A model generated the notes under the pieces. The model saw nothing but the letters and a program-made list of their open reading frames with translations, ran no database searches and was not told the origin of the DNA. From the NCBI GenBank assembly GCA_963780165.1, contig CAWABB010000004.1, positions 409,563 to 473,562 of the forward strand: 64,000 nucleotides of DNA, read 5' to 3'. Position 1 is the stretch's first letter, and the number at the start of each line of letters is the position of its first letter. The position numbers and the translations under genes were made by a program. This stretch comes from CAWABB01 sp963780165 (GTDB lineage Bacteria; Bacteroidota; Ignavibacteria; UBA10030; UBA6906). Shown here one piece after another: positions 1 to 8,041 of the stretch.

Positions 1-1
1 T

Positions 2-1156
2 CTGGCGCCGGTTCTGGAGAAGGAGATCGGCTGGAGCGAATCGCAATACGGGTACATCGTGACGGCGTTCCAGGCGGCATACGCGATTGGACTACTCCTG
101 GTCGGCCGGGTGATGGACCTCCTGGGGACCAAGATCGGCTACAGTCTCGCCATGGTATTCTGGAGCTTCTCCGCGATGGCGCATGCCCTCGCCCGTTCGG
201 CTTTCGGGTTTGGCGCCGCCAGGTTTGCCCTCGGCCTGGGAGAGGCTGGCAACTTTCCCGCGGCCATCAAGACCGTCGCAGAGTGGTTTCCGAAAAGGGA
301 GCGCGCTCTGGCCACAGGGATCTTCAATGCCGGGTCGAACGTCGGGGCCGTCGCCGCACCGCTGATCGTTCCGTGGATTACCCTCGTGTATGGCTGGCAG
401 GAAGCGTTCATTGTGACCGGCGCCATCGGGTTTGCATGGCTTGGCTTCTGGTGGTTCTTCTATGAAGTCCCGCAGCGGAGTGCGCGGGTATCGAAGGGAG
501 AGCTTGCCTACATCCAGAGTGACCCTCCGGATCCCCCGGAGAAGATTCCACTGGCCAAACTCCTGTCCTACAGGCAGGCCTGGGCGTTTGCCATCGGGAA
601 ATTCCTGACGGACCCGATCTGGTGGTTCTATCTCTACTGGGTCCCGAAATTCCTGTACAAGACCTACGGATTGACGCTCGACAAGATTGGTATTCCGCTC
701 GTCATCATCTATCTTATGGCGGACGTCGGCAGCGTCGGAGGGGGGTGGCTTTCTTCCGCGTTCATCAAGCGGGGATGGGAGGTCAATAAGGGGAGGAAGA
801 TGGCCATGCTGATCTGCGCGCTGGCGGTGATCCCGATCGTGTTCGTTTCGCAGGCCGAGGAGATGTGGATGGCGGTTGCGCTCCTGAGCCTGGCGACTGC
901 TGCGCACCAGGGCTGGTCAGCGAATCTGTTCACCACGGCATCCGACATGTTTCCGCGGAAAGCCATCGGTTCGATCGTGGGGTTCGGAGGCATGGCCGGG
1001 TCGATCGGAGGCATGTTGTTGTCCACGTCCGCCGGGCTGCTCCTGGAGTGGACGGACAGCTATATGACCCTTTTCATCATCGCAGGGATCGCGTATGTGC
1101 TGGCGCTGGGGATCTTCCAGTTCCTGGTCCCGAAGCTGCAGCCGGTGCAGATGTAA
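2..1156 (+). CDS. exuT: Hexuronate MFS transporter (5' truncated by window)
   Basis: Major facilitator superfamily permease of the ExuT (anion:cation symporter) type, importing hexuronates such as glucuronate and galacturonate across the inner membrane. The reading frame is open from base 2 (L-A-P-V-L-E-K-E-I-G-W-S), so the start codon and first membrane segment lie upstream of the window; the GTG at 59 is internal. The visible part has about ten hydrophobic segments, the conserved stretch IGWSESQYGYIVTAFQAAYA after helix 1, and the family-typical LGEAGNFPAAIKTVAEWFP. The neighbours (mannonate oxidoreductase, KDG-type kinases, KDPG aldolase, KduI) all act on uronates, which supports the substrate class. 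The exact sugar is inferred, not shown. Confidence 0.88.
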   Translation: MAPVLEKEIGWSESQYGYIVTAFQAAYAIGLLLVGRVMDLLGTKIGYSLAMVFWSFSAMAHALARSAFGFGAARFALGLGEAGNFPAAIKTVAEWFPKRERALATGIFNAGSNVGAVAAPLIVPWITLVYGWQEAFIVTGAIGFAWLGFWWFFYEVPQRSARVSKGELAYIQSDPPDPPEKIPLAKLLSYRQAWAFAIGKFLTDPIWWFYLYWVPKFLYKTYGLTLDKIGIPLVIIYLMADVGSVGGGWLSSAFIKRGWEVNKGRKMAMLICALAVIPIVFVSQAEEMWMAVALLSLATAAHQGWSANLFTTASDMFPRKAIGSIVGFGGMAGSIGGMLLSTSAGLLLEWTDSYMTLFIIAGIAYVLALGIFQFLVPKLQPVQM

Positions 1157-1177
1157 GTGCCTTCTGGGGGTTTCCTT

Positions 1178-2011
1178 ATGACACGAGACGACGTCGCGCG
1201 GCTCTTCGACTTCACCGGGCGCACGGTTGTGATCACGGGCGGGGCGGGAGTCCTGGGCGGGGAAATTGCCCGGACGCTGGCCGCGTGCAATGCAAACGTC
1301 GCGATCCTGGACCGCGATACAGACCTTGGGGACAAAGTGATCTCCCGGTTTGACGCGGGCGGAGGGAGACACCGGGCCTTCGCGGGAGACGTCCTGAAGA
1401 AGGCGACAATGGAGGAGACCGCCCGCACGATCCTCGGGGAATTCGGCCGCGTGGATTTCCTGATCAATGGAGCAGGTGGAAACAACCCGCGCGCAACGAC
1501 CACAGCGGAACAGGAATTCTTTGACCTCCCCGAAGATGCGCTCAGATTCGTCACCGAGCTGAACCTCCTCGGGACGATCCTCCCCAGCCAGGTATTCGGG
1601 CGGCATATGGCTGAACGGAAGGAAGGAATCATACTGAACATCTCTTCGATGAACGCCTTCCGCCCGCTGACGCGGATCCCGGCATATTCGGCAGCGAAAG
1701 CCGCAGTGAGCAACTTCACGCAGTGGCTTGCCGTTCACATGGCGCGCCAGTACTCGCCCGACATTCGAGTGAATGCCATCGCCCCGGGGTTCTTTCTCAC
1801 GGACCAGAACAGGTTCCTCCTGACCGACAGGCATACCGGGAATCTGACGGAACGGGGAAGGCAGATCCTCGACCACACGCCCATGGGACGATTTGGCCAA
1901 CCGGAGGATCTCCTCGGGACCGTCTTGTGGCTTCTGTCACCCGCGTCCAAGTTCGTGACGGGCGTCGTCGTTCCCATCGATGGTGGATTTTCTGCATATG
2001 CCGGAGTGTAG
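1178..2011 (+). CDS. uxuB: SDR-family D-mannonate oxidoreductase
   Basis: Short-chain dehydrogenase of the family annotated as D-mannonate oxidoreductase, interconverting D-fructuronate and D-mannonate with NAD(P)H in the cytoplasm. The cofactor motif TGGAGVLGG lies near residues 17-25, the structural motif appears as INGAGGNN, and the active site is Ser in NISSM with Tyr170 and Lys174 (YSAAK). The C-terminal ending GGFSAYAGV and the insert IAPGFFLTDQNRFLL are typical of this subgroup and separate it from the shorter KduD dehydrogenases. I chose ATG 1178; a GTG at 1157 is in frame, but the protein then begins with residues that do not look like the family. It follows exuT by 21 bases and precedes the LarA homologue by 6 bases, so the three are very likely cotranscribed. 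Confidence 0.85.
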   Translation: MTRDDVARLFDFTGRTVVITGGAGVLGGEIARTLAACNANVAILDRDTDLGDKVISRFDAGGGRHRAFAGDVLKKATMEETARTILGEFGRVDFLINGAGGNNPRATTTAEQEFFDLPEDALRFVTELNLLGTILPSQVFGRHMAERKEGIILNISSMNAFRPLTRIPAYSAAKAAVSNFTQWLAVHMARQYSPDIRVNAIAPGFFLTDQNRFLLTDRHTGNLTERGRQILDHTPMGRFGQPEDLLGTVLWLLSPASKFVTGVVVPIDGGFSAYAGV

Positions 2012-2017
2012 TGACCC

Positions 2018-3304
2018 ATGATGCTGTACAGCAGGGGATCGCGTCACGATGTGCTCGGCCCGGAGGATGTCAGGGCCGGGATGCATGCTGTGCTTGACGC
2101 GATCGGCCCGCGACATCGTGTTGCCGTTGTCCCACCCGATATCACAAGGTTCCACTCGCAGGCAGGCACGCTGACTGCAGCAGCCTGGGAATACCTGGGA
2201 GACAGGCTTACAGACGTCCTTCCTGCCATCGGCACGCACTCCCCGATGAGCCCGGAGGAGATCCACAGAATGTTCGGGCGGGTTCCGGCACACCTCTTCC
2301 GGGTGCACGACTGGCGGGAGGGTTGTGTGACGCTGGGGACGGTCCCCGCCGAGTTCGTCGGTCAAGTGTCGGAAGGCTGCGTGGCGTACGACATCCCTAT
2401 CCAGATTGACCGGCTACTCGCTGACGGTGTCCATGACCTCATCCTCTCGGTCGGGCAGGTCGTTCCTCACGAAGTCGTGGGCATGGCCAATCACGCCAAG
2501 AACCTGTTTGTCGGAATCGGTGGGGCCGAAGCGATCAACAAAACCCACTTTCTCGGGGCCGCGTACGGCATGGAGCGGATCATGGGGAGAGCGGAGACCC
2601 CCGTACGACGCGTCCTCGACTACGGTTCGGAACATTTCGCCCGGAGTCTTCCCATCGTGTACGTGCTCACCGTTGTTGGTCTGGATGGGGAAGGCCGGCT
2701 TGTCGTCCGGGGTATGTTTGCCGGGGATGATGCCGAGTGCTTCCGGCGGGCTGCGGAGCTCTCCCTGCGCGTCAACTTCGATCTTCTTGACGAGCCGCTC
2801 GAGAAGGTCGTCGTCTATCTCGACCCGACCGAATACCGGAGCACATGGTTGGGAAACAAGAGCATCTATCGCACCCGCATGGCGCTGGCCGATGGCGGCG
2901 AGCTGGTCGTTCTCGCACCCGGTGTCAGTCAATTCGGAGAGGACCAGGCCATCGACAGGCTGATCCGGGAGTACGGGTACGTCGGGACCCCGAAGATTCT
3001 GGAACTGGTCAAAGAACGCCGTGAGTTGCGGGACAACCTGAGCGCGGCGGCGCACCTCATCCACGGCTCATCGGAAGGGCGTTTTTCGATCACGTATTGT
3101 CCCGGGGGACTGAGCCGTGAGGAGATCGAGCGTGCCGGGTTCCGCTATGCCCCGCCTTCCGACATGATGAAGCGCTACGATCCGAAGACTCTGCGGGACG
3201 GGATGAACACTCTGCCTGACGGGGAGAGGGTCTACTTCATCTCGAACCCTGCGCTTGGATTGTGGTCGCTGCGGGAACGGTTTGACATCAAGGGAAAGGA
3301 GTGA
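2018..3304 (+). CDS. LarA-family nickel-pincer racemase/epimerase homologue
   Basis: Homologue of lactate racemase LarA (DUF2088 family), whose members racemise or epimerise alpha-hydroxy acids with a nickel-pincer nucleotide. The key residues seem intact: the N-terminal DITR motif (41-44), His74 in GTHSPM, His151 in VVPHEV, Lys161 in NHAKN and His177. The 10- and 16-residue spacings from His151 to Lys161 to His177 equal those of the catalytic His174, cofactor-binding Lys184 and nickel ligand His200 of Lactobacillus LarA. The length (428 aa) is normal. Its place between mannonate oxidoreductase and 6-phosphogluconate dehydrogenase argues for a sugar acid rather than lactate as substrate; a characterised LarA homologue is a D-gluconate 2-epimerase (gluconate/mannonate). 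The cofactor-making genes larB, larC and larE are not in the window. Confidence 0.82.
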   Translation: MMLYSRGSRHDVLGPEDVRAGMHAVLDAIGPRHRVAVVPPDITRFHSQAGTLTAAAWEYLGDRLTDVLPAIGTHSPMSPEEIHRMFGRVPAHLFRVHDWREGCVTLGTVPAEFVGQVSEGCVAYDIPIQIDRLLADGVHDLILSVGQVVPHEVVGMANHAKNLFVGIGGAEAINKTHFLGAAYGMERIMGRAETPVRRVLDYGSEHFARSLPIVYVLTVVGLDGEGRLVVRGMFAGDDAECFRRAAELSLRVNFDLLDEPLEKVVVYLDPTEYRSTWLGNKSIYRTRMALADGGELVVLAPGVSQFGEDQAIDRLIREYGYVGTPKILELVKERRELRDNLSAAAHLIHGSSEGRFSITYCPGGLSREEIERAGFRYAPPSDMMKRYDPKTLRDGMNTLPDGERVYFISNPALGLWSLRERFDIKGKE

Positions 3305-3317
3305 TCTGAACGTGACC

Positions 3318-4787
3318 ATGGCTGCGCGCGCTGATATTGGGATGATCGGGCTGGCAGTGATGGGGGAGAACCTCTCGCTGAACATTGAAGACAAGGGGTA
3401 CACCGTTGCCGTGTACAACCGGACTGTGCCGGGTGTCGAAGAAGGCGTTGTGTCACGGTTTGTCGATGGGCGCGGGAGGGGAAAAAAGTTCGTCGGGGCC
3501 GAAACGCTCCGGGAATTCGTGGGGGCGCTGAAGAAGCCCCGGATCATCATGATGATGGTCAAAGCCGGGAAACCGGTCGACGAATTGATCGAGCAGGTCC
3601 TCCCTCTTCTGGAGCCGGGTGACATTCTCATCGACGGAGGGAATTCCCACTTCACCGAGACCATCAGGCGGACGAAGTACCTCGAGTCAAAGGGTATGCG
3701 CTACATTGGAACCGGTGTATCGGGCGGTGAAGAGGGGGCCCTGCACGGGCCTTCCATCATGCCCGGCGGCTCACAGTCCGCCTGGACTCACGTCAGACCG
3801 ATTCTTCAGGCTATTGCCGCGAGGGCTCCGGACGGCACCCCGTGCTGCGAATGGGTCGGTAGTGATGGGGCCGGTCACTTCGTGAAGATGGTGCACAACG
3901 GGATCGAGTACGGGGACATGCAGTTGATCTGCGAGGCGTACCTGATCATGCGCGATCTGATGGGTATGTCCGCCGATGCGATGCAGGCTGTGTTCGCGGA
4001 GTGGAACAGGAGTGATCTGGACAGCTATCTTATCGGCATCACGGCGGACATCCTGGGCTTCAAGGACGAGGCCGGGAAGCCGCTTGTAGATTCCATTCTT
4101 GATGCCGCCGGACAGAAAGGGACCGGGAAGTGGGCGAGCGTCGTGTCGCTCGACCTGGGGGTCCCGCTGACGCTCATCAGCGAGGCTGTCTACGCGCGAT
4201 GTCTCACCGCCATGAAGGACGAACGCGTGAACGCGTCCCGGGTGCTCCGCGGTCCTGTGCCATCGTTTCAGGGCGATGCCCGGGCATTCATCGCCGACCT
4301 CGGCAAGGCCCTGTACGCTTCGAAGATCGTATCGTATGCACAGGGCTTCTCCCTGCTGAGGGAAGCGGCCGGCGAATTCGGCTGGGAGCTGAAGTATGGG
4401 AGCATTTCGCTCCTGTGGCGGGCCGGCTGCATCATTCGATCAGCGTTCCTCGGGAGGATCAAGGAGGCTTTCGACCTCAATCCGCAACTGAGTAATCTGC
4501 TCCTGGACCCGTTCTTTGCGGGGCGCATCGAGCAGTCACAGGCTGCCTGGCGCACTGTCGTCGCCACCGCCGCACAGAACGGCATCTGGGCGCCGGCGCT
4601 ATCGACGGCCCTCCAGTACTATGACGGGTTGCGGACCGAGCGCCTGCCGGCGAATCTTCTTCAGGCGCAGCGCGATTATTTCGGGGCTCACCGGTACGAA
4701 CGCATCGACGCGCCCCGGGGGCAATCCTTTCACACAAATTGGACCGGGCGGGGCGGCGAAACGACGTCTTCGGCGTACAACGCCTGA
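3318..4787 (+). CDS. gnd: 6-phosphogluconate dehydrogenase, decarboxylating
   Basis: Oxidises 6-phosphogluconate to ribulose 5-phosphate with loss of CO2, the last oxidative step of the pentose phosphate pathway, in the cytoplasm. The N-terminal nucleotide-binding segment reads IGLAVMGENL (about residues 9-18). Substrate and catalytic signatures are IDGGNSHF, GVSGGEEGALHGPS and the catalytic lysine segment KMVHNGIEYGDMQ. At 489 aa it matches the long (homodimeric) form. ATG 3318 is chosen; GTG 3312 is an alternative better spaced from an AAGGAG at 3296-3301 that overlaps the end of the LarA homologue. Only 13 bases separate it from that gene, which suggests a shared transcript and possibly pathway. 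No gluconate kinase of the GntK type is present nearby, but two PfkB kinases follow. Confidence 0.94.
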   Translation: MAARADIGMIGLAVMGENLSLNIEDKGYTVAVYNRTVPGVEEGVVSRFVDGRGRGKKFVGAETLREFVGALKKPRIIMMMVKAGKPVDELIEQVLPLLEPGDILIDGGNSHFTETIRRTKYLESKGMRYIGTGVSGGEEGALHGPSIMPGGSQSAWTHVRPILQAIAARAPDGTPCCEWVGSDGAGHFVKMVHNGIEYGDMQLICEAYLIMRDLMGMSADAMQAVFAEWNRSDLDSYLIGITADILGFKDEAGKPLVDSILDAAGQKGTGKWASVVSLDLGVPLTLISEAVYARCLTAMKDERVNASRVLRGPVPSFQGDARAFIADLGKALYASKIVSYAQGFSLLREAAGEFGWELKYGSISLLWRAGCIIRSAFLGRIKEAFDLNPQLSNLLLDPFFAGRIEQSQAAWRTVVATAAQNGIWAPALSTALQYYDGLRTERLPANLLQAQRDYFGAHRYERIDAPRGQSFHTNWTGRGGETTSSAYNA

Positions 4788-4811
4788 AGCTTCTTCCGTC
4801 CTCAGGCGTTG
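4778..4811 (+). terminator. Hairpin over the gnd stop codon
   Basis: Perfect 10-bp inverted repeat CAACGCCTGA (4778-4787) / TCAGGCGTTG (4802-4811) with a 14-base loop, beginning inside the last codons of gnd and ending 37 bases before the first kinase gene. No T run follows, so it may act as an attenuator or mRNA-stabilising element rather than a full terminator. Confidence 0.4.
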
Positions 4812-4848
4812 ACCACACACAATCACCAATTGTAAGGATGCACACCCC

Positions 4849-5931
4849 ATGAGCAGCGGCCTGACCATCCGGCCTTCAGGAGCACTCGATCTCCTTTCCC
4901 TTGGCGCCCTTGTGCACCGTCTCGATCCCGGAATCGTTCCCTTTCGGAAGGCGTCCTCCTGTCAGATCCACGTCAGCGGAGGCGAATTCAACGTTGCCGC
5001 GAATCTTGCAGACTGTTTCGGGCTTTCTACCGGCATCGTGACAGCGATGGTCGACTATCCCATCGGCGATCTTATTGCCGAGCGCGTGAAGGCCATGGGA
5101 GTCAAACCCTTCTACAAGCGCTTCAAGCACAACGGCGTAAACGGACCGAACATGGCGACGGTGTACAGCGACCGGGGCTTCGGGCTGCGCGCTCCCGTTG
5201 TATTCTACAACCGGGCGAACGAGGCTGCGGCGCTTCTCAAACCAGGCGACGTGGACTGGAACACCATCTTTGCACAGGGCGTCCGGTGGTTTCACAGTGG
5301 CGGCATCTTTGCCTCGCTGTCCGAGACCACCGGCCGGCTCATCGCCGAAGCTATGGCAACCGCAAGAGCGGCCGGCGCCGTCACGAGCTTTGACCTCAAC
5401 TTTCGCGAGAAGCTCTGGAGCATCTGGGGCGGGCAGAACCGTGCCGTCGAAGTGATCCGACAGATTGTGGAGCATGTAGATGTTCTTGTCGGGAACGAAG
5501 AGGATCTGCAGAAGGGGCTCGGCATCCCGGGACCGGATGTACACGGGACGTCCAAGCTCGATCCGGCAGCCTTCGTCGCCATGATCGACAGCGTCGTAGC
5601 CAGATACCCGAGGGTCAAGGTCGTTGCGACAACGCTGCGCGATGTCCACTCCACCAACCGACACGGCTGGAGTGCGGTGGCGTGGGTCAACGGATCCATC
5701 CATCGGGCGCCGACATGCGAGCCGGAAGTGCTGGATCGCGTCGGCGGGGGAGACGGATTCGCAAGCGGGTTCTTCTTCGGGCTGTTGAGCGGTGAGCTGC
5801 CGGAAGAAGCCTTGAAGCTCGGCTGGGCGCACGGGGCGCTCATGACCACCTATCCTGGGGACACCACGATGGCCACGCTGGACCAGGTACGTGCGTTCGC
5901 GAAGGGCGGATCCGCCCGCATTCAACGGTAA
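4849..5931 (+). CDS. PfkB-family sugar (acid) kinase, paralogue 1
   Basis: Ribokinase/PfkB-family kinase most like 2-dehydro-3-deoxygluconate (KDG) kinases, which make KDPG for the aldolase encoded downstream. The family signatures are an N-terminal Gly-Gly-rich sugar-binding segment (SGGEFNVAANLA, about residues 44-55), the central FDLNFREKLW, and the C-terminal VGGGDGFASGF, where Asp302 is the likely catalytic base and the glycines form the anion hole. Length is 360 aa, slightly above the family norm of 310-340. It sits 61 bases after gnd and 84 before a second, clearly related kinase. Which of the two phosphorylates KDG, and whether one phosphorylates another sugar acid such as gluconate, cannot be told from the sequence. 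Confidence 0.82.
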   Translation: MSSGLTIRPSGALDLLSLGALVHRLDPGIVPFRKASSCQIHVSGGEFNVAANLADCFGLSTGIVTAMVDYPIGDLIAERVKAMGVKPFYKRFKHNGVNGPNMATVYSDRGFGLRAPVVFYNRANEAAALLKPGDVDWNTIFAQGVRWFHSGGIFASLSETTGRLIAEAMATARAAGAVTSFDLNFREKLWSIWGGQNRAVEVIRQIVEHVDVLVGNEEDLQKGLGIPGPDVHGTSKLDPAAFVAMIDSVVARYPRVKVVATTLRDVHSTNRHGWSAVAWVNGSIHRAPTCEPEVLDRVGGGDGFASGFFFGLLSGELPEEALKLGWAHGALMTTYPGDTTMATLDQVRAFAKGGSARIQR

Positions 5932-6015
5932 CGGCTCACCTCGGCCGAGCGGCAATTCCGGACACGCAGCGATTCCGGACCCACGCGGTCATCTGAACTG
6001 AAAGGGGTATCCGGT

Positions 6016-7101
6016 ATGGCTCTGAAAATCCGTCCTGAGAGTGAATGCGAGTTCGACCTGGTCTCGCTGGGGGAATGCATGATCCGGCTGAGCCCTCCGG
6101 GGCACCAGCGGATCGAGTTGACCCCCGTGTTTGAGGCTTATGCGGGAGGCGGCGAATACAATGTTGCCTATGCCCTGGCCAGATACGGCATGCGCACAAG
6201 CTGGGTGTCAAGGCTTGTTGACAACCCGCTCGGACATTTCATCCGGAATCACGCGCGCGCGAGCGGGATGGACCTGAGCGAGGTCCTCTGGGTTCCGTAC
6301 GACGGGTCAGGCCGGACGGACCGGATCGGGCTGAATTTCACAGAAGTGGGCATGGGTGTGCGCGCCAGCGTGTCGCTCTATGATCGGGGCCATACGGCGG
6401 TCGCCCATATGAAGCGCGGCGATGTGGACTGGAAAAAGCTCTTCTCGCGCCGCGGTGTCCGCTGGTTTCATACCGGGGGCATCTACTCAGCCCTGAGCGA
6501 TTCGTGCGCGGACGTCGCGATGGAGGCGATGCGGGCCGCACACGATGCCGGAACGGTTGTCAGTTACGATTTGAATTTCCGGAGCAAGCTCTGGTCGAGC
6601 GAACGTGCCATCGAGGTCACACAGAAGCTTGTTCCGTATATTGATGTTCTCATCGGGAACGAGGAGGACTTCACCAAAGTGCTGGGATTTGGGGTTGAGG
6701 GGACGGACGAGCACCTGAGCGAGCTCCCGGTTGAGGGCTACAAAGCCATGGTCGGGCGGGTGGTAACCGCCCATCCGAATCTCCATGCGGTCGGCACAAC
6801 GCTTCGCGAAGTTGTCAGCGGGCTTGTGAACCACTGGTCGGCGATCATGTATTTCGAGAGGGCCTACTACCAGTCCAGGCGGTACGAACGGATGGAGGTG
6901 GAGGACCGCGTGGGCGGAGGAGACGGTTTCTGCAGCGGCTTCATCTACGGCCTGCTGCACGGGATGAAACCCCAGGAATGCGTCGACCTCGGCGCGGCCC
7001 ACGGGGCCTTGCTGCAGACGACCAGAGGCGACACGAGCATGGTCACGATGGAGGAGACTCTCCACGTCATGAAGGGTGGAAGCGCACGAATAAAGCGATG
7101 A
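6016..7101 (+). CDS. PfkB-family sugar (acid) kinase, paralogue 2
   Basis: Second PfkB-family kinase, 361 aa, colinear with its upstream neighbour over the whole length and sharing blocks such as GGEYNVAYALA/GGEFNVAANLA, YDLNFRSKLW/FDLNFREKLW, VGNEED-like motifs and the identical C-terminal GGSARIKR/GGSARIQR tail, so the pair arose by tandem duplication. The catalytic Asp303 lies in VGGGDGFCSGF. A good ribosome site (AAAGGGG at about 6000) precedes ATG 6016. The likely role is phosphorylation of KDG or a related uronate-derived acid. Sequence drift between the two copies, especially in the sugar-binding N-terminal third (LSPPGHQRIELTPVFEAYAG here versus a shorter, different segment upstream), suggests they no longer have the same substrate. 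Confidence 0.82.
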   Translation: MALKIRPESECEFDLVSLGECMIRLSPPGHQRIELTPVFEAYAGGGEYNVAYALARYGMRTSWVSRLVDNPLGHFIRNHARASGMDLSEVLWVPYDGSGRTDRIGLNFTEVGMGVRASVSLYDRGHTAVAHMKRGDVDWKKLFSRRGVRWFHTGGIYSALSDSCADVAMEAMRAAHDAGTVVSYDLNFRSKLWSSERAIEVTQKLVPYIDVLIGNEEDFTKVLGFGVEGTDEHLSELPVEGYKAMVGRVVTAHPNLHAVGTTLREVVSGLVNHWSAIMYFERAYYQSRRYERMEVEDRVGGGDGFCSGFIYGLLHGMKPQECVDLGAAHGALLQTTRGDTSMVTMEETLHVMKGGSARIKR

Positions 7102-7293
7102 GATATGATCTCGTCCGCCGGGGCAGGGGTCGAGAAGCGGAGAAGAGTAGGGTAGAGTTGAATAGAATAGAATCGAGTACAGTACAGTACAGTACAGTAC
7201 AGTACAGTAGAACAGAGAACAGCAGAATAGATTGCAGCAGAACAGAATATCGTAGAACAGCGAACAGCAGAGAAGGATAGCGAAGAGCACGCG
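7102..7293 (+). repeat. AGTAC pentanucleotide array in purine-rich low-complexity leader
   Basis: The 192 bases between the second kinase and the KDPG aldolase hold six perfect tandem copies of AGTAC (7176-7205), followed by AGTAG. They are embedded in a strand almost free of C and T outside the repeat and dominated by GTAGA, AATAGA and AACAG words (about 7130-7285). Nothing else in the window looks like this. A tract of 5-bp units can gain or lose copies by slippage, and here that would change the leader or promoter spacing of the aldolase gene. No coding function is evident on either strand; the minus strand reads as Leu/Tyr/Cys-rich nonsense. Confidence 0.85.
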
Positions 7294-7965
7294 ATGGACA
7301 ATGCCGTGATTCACCGGGACGCAATCCTGCACCAGATCTCCACGAGCGGCGTGGTCGCGGTCATCCGGCTTTCGGATGTGCGCCGGCTCCGGAATATTCT
7401 CGCTGCAATCAGCTCGGGCGGGGTCCGCTGCCTCGAGATTACGATGACAGTCCCCGGGGCGGTGAAGGTCATCGAAGAAGTGGCAGCTTCGGCTCCCCCG
7501 GGTGTCATCGTGGGGGCAGGAACTGTCACCGATGCCGCGACGGCGGAGGCGGTGATGGATGCCGGCGCCCGGTTCGTGGTGGGTCCGGTATTTAGCCGCC
7601 CTGTCGTTGAGGCCGTGAAGAGGCGGGGATGCGTGGCGATCCCCGGGTGCTTTTCTCCAACCGAGATACTGACCGCCTGGAACGCGGGAGCGGATATCGT
7701 GAAGATCTTCCCCGCGACATCACTGGGACCCCGCTACATCAAAGACCTGCACGGTCCGTTCCCGGATCTCCGGCTGATGCCCACGGGGGGGGTGTCACTG
7801 GAAAACGTAGGCCACTGGATCAAGGATGGCGCGTTTGCAGTGGGGGTCGGCACAGACCTTCTCGACAAGACCCTGATCCAGAACGAGGACTACGGGGGAT
7901 TGGAGGATCGCGCCCGGCAGTTCATATCCGCCATCGAGGCTGCGAGAAACCGTCCGGCGACATGA
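7294..7965 (+). CDS. eda: KDPG / KHG aldolase
   Basis: Bifunctional 2-keto-3-deoxy-6-phosphogluconate / 4-hydroxy-2-oxoglutarate aldolase, cleaving KDPG to pyruvate and glyceraldehyde 3-phosphate as the end of the uronate branch of the Entner-Doudoroff route. The catalytic glutamate is in CLEITMT, the loop GAGTVTD is conserved, and the Schiff-base lysine is Lys137 in DIVKIFPA, followed by the phosphate-binding MPTGGV. At 223 aa it is the usual class I aldolase size. It follows two KDG-type kinases, which fits. The leader contains the pentanucleotide repeat described separately. Confidence 0.94.
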   Translation: MDNAVIHRDAILHQISTSGVVAVIRLSDVRRLRNILAAISSGGVRCLEITMTVPGAVKVIEEVAASAPPGVIVGAGTVTDAATAEAVMDAGARFVVGPVFSRPVVEAVKRRGCVAIPGCFSPTEILTAWNAGADIVKIFPATSLGPRYIKDLHGPFPDLRLMPTGGVSLENVGHWIKDGAFAVGVGTDLLDKTLIQNEDYGGLEDRARQFISAIEAARNRPAT

Positions 7966-8041
7966 CTCCATGCCGTCCGGCCGGGTCCACGGGGTGGGAG
8001 TAGGTCGAAGTGGATTACGGAGAACAGGAGAGGAGAACCAT

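Noticed and set aside
917..1900. Long minus-strand frames opposite exuT and the SDR gene, and similar shadows elsewhere
   Set aside because: They mirror well-supported + strand genes, are rich in Arg, Pro and His, and have no recognisable domains.
1178..2011. KduD (2-dehydro-3-deoxygluconate 5-dehydrogenase)
   Set aside because: The length and the blocks IAPGFFLTDQNRFLL and GGFSAYAGV fit the mannonate oxidoreductase subgroup instead; KduD may lie outside the window.
6487..7332. Minus-strand reading frame rich in Leu, Tyr and Cys over the AGTAC region
   Set aside because: It is the complement of the low-complexity leader and of the kinase gene; composition is not protein-like and there is no ribosome site.
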